The translations under genes were made by a program, and so were the position numbers. Shown here piece by piece: positions 52,653 to 57,209 of a stretch of DNA of 57,209 nt (the stretch's first letter is position 1; each line of letters begins with the position of its first letter). Source of the stretch: Cyanobacteria bacterium PR.3.49 (lineage in GTDB: Bacteria > Cyanobacteriota > Vampirovibrionia > Obscuribacterales > Obscuribacteraceae); assembly GCA_013997645.1 (NCBI GenBank), contig PNKB01000009.1:1-57209 (forward strand), written 5' to 3'. The notes below the pieces were generated by a model. It was not told the origin of the DNA. It ran no database searches and saw only the letters and a list, made by a program, of their open reading frames with translations.

Positions 52653-55273
52653 TAGCGGCGGTCGAGGTTGTCTTCGACTGCTCTGACCGACGGTTGGGCG
52701 ACCACCGAAACTCCTACTTTGACAGGAAGTTTGCGAACGGTCTGGGTATTGTTGGTGATTCTTCCTTCGACATTGGAGAAGTTTTGGGGGGCAAAATTCT
52801 TGCCGGCAATATAGTTGGCGATCAGGTCGACCTGCGAAACTTCCACTGGTTTCATCTGTAATTGCTGCGCCACATCATCGAGTGTGCGCTCTGCTCCGAA
52901 CATTCCGGCTTTAGTCCATTTGTGAACGGGATGCAGACGGGTAACGACATTGTAGTTCCTTTGCATGTCGATAGGAACGTAACTGCCGTCTGCCGTTTGG
53001 ATTTTCACATTGTTGATGCGGCTGGCGGTTTGACCGGGCGCCCATGGTTGACCGCTCAGATCGATCGAATATTTGAGGCCGCTTACCTGTACGAAATTGC
53101 CCGAGAGATCTTGCGGGATTTCATCGACCTGCGGGAAGAAGAGCTGTTTGAATCTGGATGCGACACTTGGTTTTTCCGGTGGATGAAGATCGCGAACGCC
53201 ATATTCCAGACCTTGTCTTATCTGATCTCCGGTCATGCGAACATTGACCAGCTCTTTGATTTCACCTTCTTTCTTGCCGGCGTTCATCACCAAATTGGCT
53301 ATATCCAGGCGCGTCAATTCCTTGCCTGCGACAATTTGATCGCGAATGCCGCCTGAATGTGTCATGACCACGAGATCGTCGCCCAGCGTCGGCTTCAGTC
53401 CTGTGCGTATGGCATCGGACACGAGATTGCCGAGCGCTGTTTCGCGAATGCGCAAGCCGCGTGCGCTGTAGTTTCCGAGTGCTGTTGCGCCGTAGCTTTC
53501 CTGCGTCAATGCCGATCGCTCTGGAATTGCCGATCTGATAGATTGGGCAACGGTTTCATCGGGTGCAACGCCATTGGTGAGTGAAACGAGATTGCCGCGA
53601 GTGAAGTATCGATTGGCTGTGCCGTTTTCATTAATCGCCGATTGGAAATTGCCTATCCATCTGCCGCCGGCACCGGCATGCATAATGGGAATTTCGTGAC
53701 TGCCGCCGACCGGTTTGCCTCTCAATTGATCGATAGTTCGCCCTAGCCAACTTTTTTCCGGACCGACCCACATCGGTATTGGTGTGATGCTGTGGCTGTG
53801 CCCGCCTTGAATCCGGGAAACGACAAGGTTTTCGGCGATCAGTCTTTTGGCTAATTGCACGTCCTGGCCCAGACCGATGTGTGTATCAAGAACAATATGT
53901 TTGATGCCCTGCGCGTTCAAATCTCTTATCGCGTTAATCGCGGATTGTTCCACATCGTTGTATCTGATCATGCCGACAGCGCCTTCATCAGTGGTCAAAC
54001 CGATGGTTGCGACTTTGGTTTTGCCCCACGGAGCTATCACTTCCTCGATCACGTATGGCTTGGTCAGTCCGTGATATTCAGGATATGCGCTGACGTCCAA
54101 ATTGGAGTTAATTACGGAAACATTGGGATTCTTTTCCAAAATCGGGCGCATCATTTTGCCCCAGCGCGGAACGTCGAAAAGCCCGCCCGGTGCGTCGTGT
54201 TCGTGATTGCCCAAGATAATCTTTTTGGCTTGCATGTCGATGAGAGTTTCGTATTCGACTTTGCCGCCTTTCGTGAAAGCGAAATTCACGTGCCCGGAAA
54301 GGGCATCGCCGGTGATATCAAAACTTGTCGGTGTTCCTTTTGCTGCTGACTTGGCATTGAGACCATCCAGCGCCGTTTTCATGTAAGGCAGTTGATCTAA
54401 ATTGCTGTGGAAGTCGCCGACGAATCTGCCGTCGATGCGCATAACATTTGCATCGCTTTTTACGAACGCTCCCAATTCCTGCGAAATCTGTTTGCCTCTA
54501 AAAAGAGCAGTGCCTGCGCCGGTTAGCGCTCCGCCGAAGAGTGTGCCGAAGGCCACATCTTGTCCCATTTGCGATGCGGTGGAAACTAAAGCGTCGCCAG
54601 GATCTTTTGCAAATTCACCGGCATTTTCATAAATTCTTCTGGGGGCGCTCCACACGAAAGTACCGGCCGCGCCGCCTGCCATGCCGCGCACAATATTGTG
54701 TTTAATAGCTTCCAGCCCGGAATTTTTGATGATGACTTTGGCCCCTTCCACAGCCGTGTCATTGGAAATATTAGTGCCCAGAGCTTTGCGCCCAATGTCC
54801 ATCAAATATTTTTTGGAAACTCTTTGATCGACGGCGCTGCCGACCACGCCGGCTAATCCATCTACTGCACCCCAAGCCAAATCAGCCTTGGACGCGGTGC
54901 GGTCTTTTTCCTCCAGAAGCATATGTTCTGCGCCGGTTTTGACCGAATATTTCGAAACGCTGCCTGCCAACATGGCCAAAGGAATGGAGGCGGCGCGGTA
55001 GGCACCTCGGGTAGCGGCATTGACCAGACTATAAGCAACGACGCCGGAAACGCCTGCAGTCAGGCTTCCGGCAAAATCGGCAACGGTCTGTTTGGTTGCA
55101 ACACTGGAATCTTTTTTCTCTGCCGCCTGCGCCAGGACCTGCGCGCTCGAACTAGGACCATAAATCCCGGTTGTTTCCAAAAGCATGCGGCTAACCGCTG
55201 TGTCCTTGGCTAGAGGGGATACCTGCGGTGGCTGCAGGTCGCTCTGTAGTTCCTGTGAATTGGGTGGCGTCAT
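52652..55273 (-). CDS. 5'-nucleotidase/metallophosphatase with Gly/Ala-rich N-terminal extension
   Basis: 873 residues. Residues about 1-265 are a Gly/Ala-rich domain without a signal peptide, with membrane-like amphipathic helices (FAGSLTAGVSGVVAYSLVNAATRGAYRA; GGALTGAGTALFRG). From 280 a calcineurin-like metallophosphatase carries VGDFHSN, FDITGDAL, IILGNHEHD and GGHSHSITP, which bind the two metals. The C-terminal 5'-nucleotidase domain starts NLVSDAIRTGLKPT and includes VVMTHSGGIRDQI. The catalytic half matches UshA-type nucleotidases, which are normally exported; the absence of a usual signal peptide is odd. The N-domain may be a membrane anchor or toxin-like carrier. A TPR gene follows. 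Confidence 0.82.
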   Translation of the reverse strand: MTPPNSQELQSDLQPPQVSPLAKDTAVSRMLLETTGIYGPSSSAQVLAQAAEKKDSSVATKQTVADFAGSLTAGVSGVVAYSLVNAATRGAYRAASIPLAMLAGSVSKYSVKTGAEHMLLEEKDRTASKADLAWGAVDGLAGVVGSAVDQRVSKKYLMDIGRKALGTNISNDTAVEGAKVIIKNSGLEAIKHNIVRGMAGGAAGTFVWSAPRRIYENAGEFAKDPGDALVSTASQMGQDVAFGTLFGGALTGAGTALFRGKQISQELGAFVKSDANVMRIDGRFVGDFHSNLDQLPYMKTALDGLNAKSAAKGTPTSFDITGDALSGHVNFAFTKGGKVEYETLIDMQAKKIILGNHEHDAPGGLFDVPRWGKMMRPILEKNPNVSVINSNLDVSAYPEYHGLTKPYVIEEVIAPWGKTKVATIGLTTDEGAVGMIRYNDVEQSAINAIRDLNAQGIKHIVLDTHIGLGQDVQLAKRLIAENLVVSRIQGGHSHSITPIPMWVGPEKSWLGRTIDQLRGKPVGGSHEIPIMHAGAGGRWIGNFQSAINENGTANRYFTRGNLVSLTNGVAPDETVAQSIRSAIPERSALTQESYGATALGNYSARGLRIRETALGNLVSDAIRTGLKPTLGDDLVVMTHSGGIRDQIVAGKELTRLDIANLVMNAGKKEGEIKELVNVRMTGDQIRQGLEYGVRDLHPPEKPSVASRFKQLFFPQVDEIPQDLSGNFVQVSGLKYSIDLSGQPWAPGQTASRINNVKIQTADGSYVPIDMQRNYNVVTRLHPVHKWTKAGMFGAERTLDDVAQQLQMKPVEVSQVDLIANYIAGKNFAPQNFSNVEGRITNNTQTVRKLPVKVGVSVVAQPSVRAVEDNLDRR

Positions 55274-55360
55274 ATGCCTAAAAACGGTGTCGAGGAGATC
55301 CCTACAGTAGATTAGTAATTAAGGTTAAGTAAGGAGGAGAATACGCAGCAGGTTGCGTAT

Positions 55361-55771
55361 ATGTCCCCCGTATTAGTTTTGAAACCGGCAAAACGTGCTA
55401 CTGTACCAGCTCTCCGGCGTTTCTCTGTCCGTTCGACTCTCGGGGCATTCACATCTCAGGACTTTCATCTTTTGGAAGAAGTACAAAACTCAGCTCTCGA
55501 TGAATTGCCGGCGGTTTGCTCGAATTGCAAGCAGGCGCTGTGTTTGCGCAAACAAGTCATGAATTTGACCTTGGGAAACACGGACGAGATGTTTTGCCTT
55601 CTGTGTCTAGGCCAGGAAAACGACAAGGAGGCGCTGGAAGTACTGCTTAATCTTAAAGAGTACGCGCTCAAACGCGACTGTTTTCTCAAAGAATGGCGCC
55701 GATACAGTACTGTGGCGGATTGCCCCGACCGAGACGGCTGTTTCCCCAGCCAGTGCTTTAGCGAGTCTTAG
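55361..55771 (+). CDS. Small Cys-rich zinc-ribbon-like protein
   Basis: 136 residues in the frame that opens at ATG 55361. The strongest Shine-Dalgarno in the region (AAGGAGG at 55331-55337) lies 23 bases earlier; at normal spacing from it the in-frame codon is ACG (55343), so the true start may be non-standard. The C-terminal half has CSNC, FCLLC, DC and a DCPDRDGCFPSQC cluster, with paired CxxC motifs typical of zinc ribbons or Fe-S sites. No named family. It is followed by a TusA-like sulfur-carrier gene after about 90 bases, so a sulfur or metal link is plausible. Confidence 0.65.
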   Translation: MSPVLVLKPAKRATVPALRRFSVRSTLGAFTSQDFHLLEEVQNSALDELPAVCSNCKQALCLRKQVMNLTLGNTDEMFCLLCLGQENDKEALEVLLNLKEYALKRDCFLKEWRRYSTVADCPDRDGCFPSQCFSES

Positions 55772-55863
55772 TGTTTAGAGTTTTGTTATTAGCCTGGACA
55801 TGAATTTTGCATTTGAAAAACGCGAAAAGTGCCACAGGCTTTGTCGAAGGGAGTTTTGACCAG

Positions 55864-56097
55864 ATGGCTGAATTTGATTTAGACCTGCGTGGAATAGCCT
55901 GTCCGATGAATTTTGTTAAAACCCGTCTCTTTCTTGACAAGATTCAAGAGGGCGATTTGGTGAGGGTTTTGCTGGACGGAGGCGAACCTGTCGAGAGTGT
56001 TTCGTCGAGCGTAAAGCAGGAAGGGCACAGTGTTGAAGCCGAAAACGAAGCGCCTGAAGGGCACTTCATGCTGAGTATTCGCAAAGGTAAAGAGTAG
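55864..56097 (+). CDS. TusA-family sulfur-carrier protein
   Basis: 77 residues from the ATG at 55864; AGGGAG lies ten bases upstream. The core DLDLRGIACPMNFVKTRLFLDKIQEGD has the conserved CPxx motif, with Cys as persulfide carrier, and the C-terminal SSVKQEGHSVE completes the beta-alpha-beta fold. It is the two-layer TusA/YeeD/SirA type that transfers sulfur for tRNA thiolation, molybdenum cofactor or sulfite metabolism. Which pathway is served is not shown. Neighbouring Cys-rich and TPR genes on the same strand may share its transcript. Confidence 0.85.
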   Translation: MAEFDLDLRGIACPMNFVKTRLFLDKIQEGDLVRVLLDGGEPVESVSSSVKQEGHSVEAENEAPEGHFMLSIRKGKE

Positions 56098-56181
56098 AAC
56101 TGTTGACAAATTGCCCCGATACGGGCGACTATACCCCGGCTGGGCGTAAGCCCCTCTACGGGAATCCGGTTGGCATTGCGC

Positions 56182-56889
56182 ATGTTTAAAATTCAAAGCA
56201 TCGCTCTAAAGAGCAAAGCTAAGAGAGCCTTTCGAACGGGCGCTCTGGCAGCGCTTTTGCTGTCTTCCGTCAACCTTGTTGTCTCAGCTGCAGAGCCGGC
56301 CAAAGTCCCTCCCAGCGAGTCCGAATTCAAGGTGGCCAGAGAGAATTTGGCCGCCTACCCCAAAGATTACCGAACTCATTTTGCCCTGGGCGAGCTCTAC
56401 AAGCGCGCCGGCTCCAATAAAGAAGCCGTCAAAGAGTATGCGGCGGCTACGGAGCTGAATCCTGCCTATTATGTCGCCTACCACCAGATGGCTTACTCCA
56501 GCCCCGATCCAGCTACTGTGGAAGCGGCGATCGAGCGTCTGAACAAATTGAAGGAAGAGAAGCCACGCGATTTGCTTCTGCGTGTTGCTCTGTCTGAGCT
56601 TTTGGAGCAACGCAAAGAGTATTACCATGCTGCGCGCACGCTGGTTGATCTGCTTTATCAGAATGCCGTGCCCGATCAGCATGTCACTAAGGTAAATGCG
56701 CGTATCCGCTTGCTTTTGGGCAAAGCGAAAGACATGCAAACCCTCGAGAAAGCTCGTGGGCAAGAAGAAGAAATGGAAATGGTCCCGCCTCCGCTTCCGG
56801 AAGCGAGCTTGAGACGCAACCTGCATGCTTCTAAAATAAAGGAGCCGAAGGTTATGCCCGGTGTCGGGCACGCGCCTTTGCTTCCCTAG
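56182..56889 (+). CDS. Secreted TPR-like protein
   Basis: 235 residues from the ATG at 56182 (the TTG at 56170 is an alternative; neither has a strong ribosome-binding site). Signal peptide with basic N-region and hydrophobic stretch GALAALLLSSVNLVVSA. Two or three TPR units follow (NLAAYPKDYRTHFALGELYKRAGSNKEAVKEYAAAT; ALSELLEQRKEYYHAARTLVD). The C-terminal 55 residues are Glu- and Pro-rich. It could be a small periplasmic scaffold. It lies in line with the TusA-like gene and a lipoprotein gene. Confidence 0.78.
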   Translation: MFKIQSIALKSKAKRAFRTGALAALLLSSVNLVVSAAEPAKVPPSESEFKVARENLAAYPKDYRTHFALGELYKRAGSNKEAVKEYAAATELNPAYYVAYHQMAYSSPDPATVEAAIERLNKLKEEKPRDLLLRVALSELLEQRKEYYHAARTLVDLLYQNAVPDQHVTKVNARIRLLLGKAKDMQTLEKARGQEEEMEMVPPPLPEASLRRNLHASKIKEPKVMPGVGHAPLLP

Positions 56890-56922
56890 GCTTTCACGCC
56901 TTTTGCTTTTCAGGCACATACT

Positions 56923-57209
56923 ATGAAATCGTCTACAAAAACTTTTCCGGTGGCTAAGGCCGCTCTATTGATTTGCGCAACAATGATTTGCGGATGCACT
57001 TCCAGCGTTACGACGGATCCGACCAAGCTCAGCCATGTCGAGATCAAAGGGCAGTCAGGAGAAACGCTCAAGACAGGCGCTCCTAAGACAGGCGCTCCTC
57101 CGAATAAAGACGGTGTTTTCTCTCCTGAGATTGCCACGGCTGATGCCAATGGCGGTGGAATTCCGGTAGCAGTGGACATGGATGCGGAACGCGCAATTGC
57201 CAAGGAAAG
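56923..57209 (+). CDS. Lipoprotein, 3' end cut by window
   Basis: The ATG at 56923 opens a frame that runs off the window end without a stop. The N-terminus has a basic and hydrophobic segment (VAKAALLICATMICGC), ending in an ICGC lipobox whose Cys would be lipidated and followed by SSVTTD. About 95 codons are visible. The mature part is Gly/Thr/Lys-rich with a small repeat (KTGAPKTGAPP) and looks disordered. It is 33 bases after the secreted TPR-like gene on the same strand, so it is probably co-transcribed. No function can be assigned. Confidence 0.7.
   Translation, partial: MKSSTKTFPVAKAALLICATMICGCTSSVTTDPTKLSHVEIKGQSGETLKTGAPKTGAPPNKDGVFSPEIATADANGGGIPVAVDMDAERAIAKE

Overview
The window reads as a chromosomal segment of a free-living, non-pathogen-like bacterium with moderate GC content. 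Several traits together point to the non-photosynthetic sister lineages of Cyanobacteria (Vampirovibrionota/'Melainabacteria', perhaps an Obscuribacterales-like organism): many secreted TPR proteins, an archaeal-type AspRS, a GT28 glycolipid synthase of the MGDG-synthase type, a YqeG phosphatase, an S-layer-homology protein and a group-2-like sigma factor. This placement is inference from family content; no rRNA or single-copy marker was available to test it. I see no transposase, integrase, phage gene, CRISPR array, tRNA or rRNA, so the region looks like stable chromosome.

Layout. 1-7.6 kb: a 5'-truncated sigma-70 family factor, then an addB-addA recombination helicase/nuclease operon. 7.6-12.5 kb: small or lineage-specific genes (glycine-zipper protein, membrane-anchored proteins, a GNAT acetyltransferase, a rhodanese with a tiny Cys-Cys secreted partner). 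12.7-18.1 kb: a three-gene minus-strand operon (AlgI-type MBOAT, SGNH/DltD-like protein, large polytopic glycosyltransferase-like protein), probably acylating and extending an envelope polysaccharide. 18.3-21.4 kb: a thioredoxin-fold mini-protein, a structured intergenic region, a helical-repeat protein and aspS with an unusual leader. 21.4-30.5 kb: an exported lipase-like hydrolase, a GT28 glycolipid synthase with an alpha/beta hydrolase, a rhomboid-TPR fusion, a TPR/low-complexity secreted protein, YqeG and UppS. 30.5-39.1 kb: SLH-domain surface protein, roadblock protein, exported OB-like protein, mutS and a large TPR protein. 39.2-46.8 kb: TspO, photolyase with a kinesin-light-chain-like TPR protein, an SRPBCC-SDR39U1 fusion, a PATAN-like membrane protein, exonuclease III, alanine dehydrogenase. 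47-57.2 kb: thiolase, small secreted proteins, thymidine kinase, an aspartase/fumarase-family protein with a rewritten catalytic loop, a TPR protein, a 5'-nucleotidase fusion, a Cys-rich protein with TusA, a TPR-like secreted protein and a truncated lipoprotein.

The most exciting signal is upstream of aspS. A sigma-70-like promoter precedes a 47-codon reading frame containing nine consecutive Asn/Asp codons. Directly after that run lies a 10-base segment that can pair with the 5' arm of an intrinsic terminator placed in the aspS 5' UTR. The terminator's 3' arm is an exact repeat of that segment. This is the architecture of ribosome-mediated transcription attenuation, with codons matching the two tRNAs that a non-discriminating AspRS charges.

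Other points for a second look: the aspartase-family protein lacks the usual GSS catalytic loop; the SDR39U1 homologue has lost its glycine-rich NAD motif and seems to start at CTG; a perfect palindrome covers the ribosome-binding region of an unknown gene; and an intergenic region can form two mutually exclusive hairpins.
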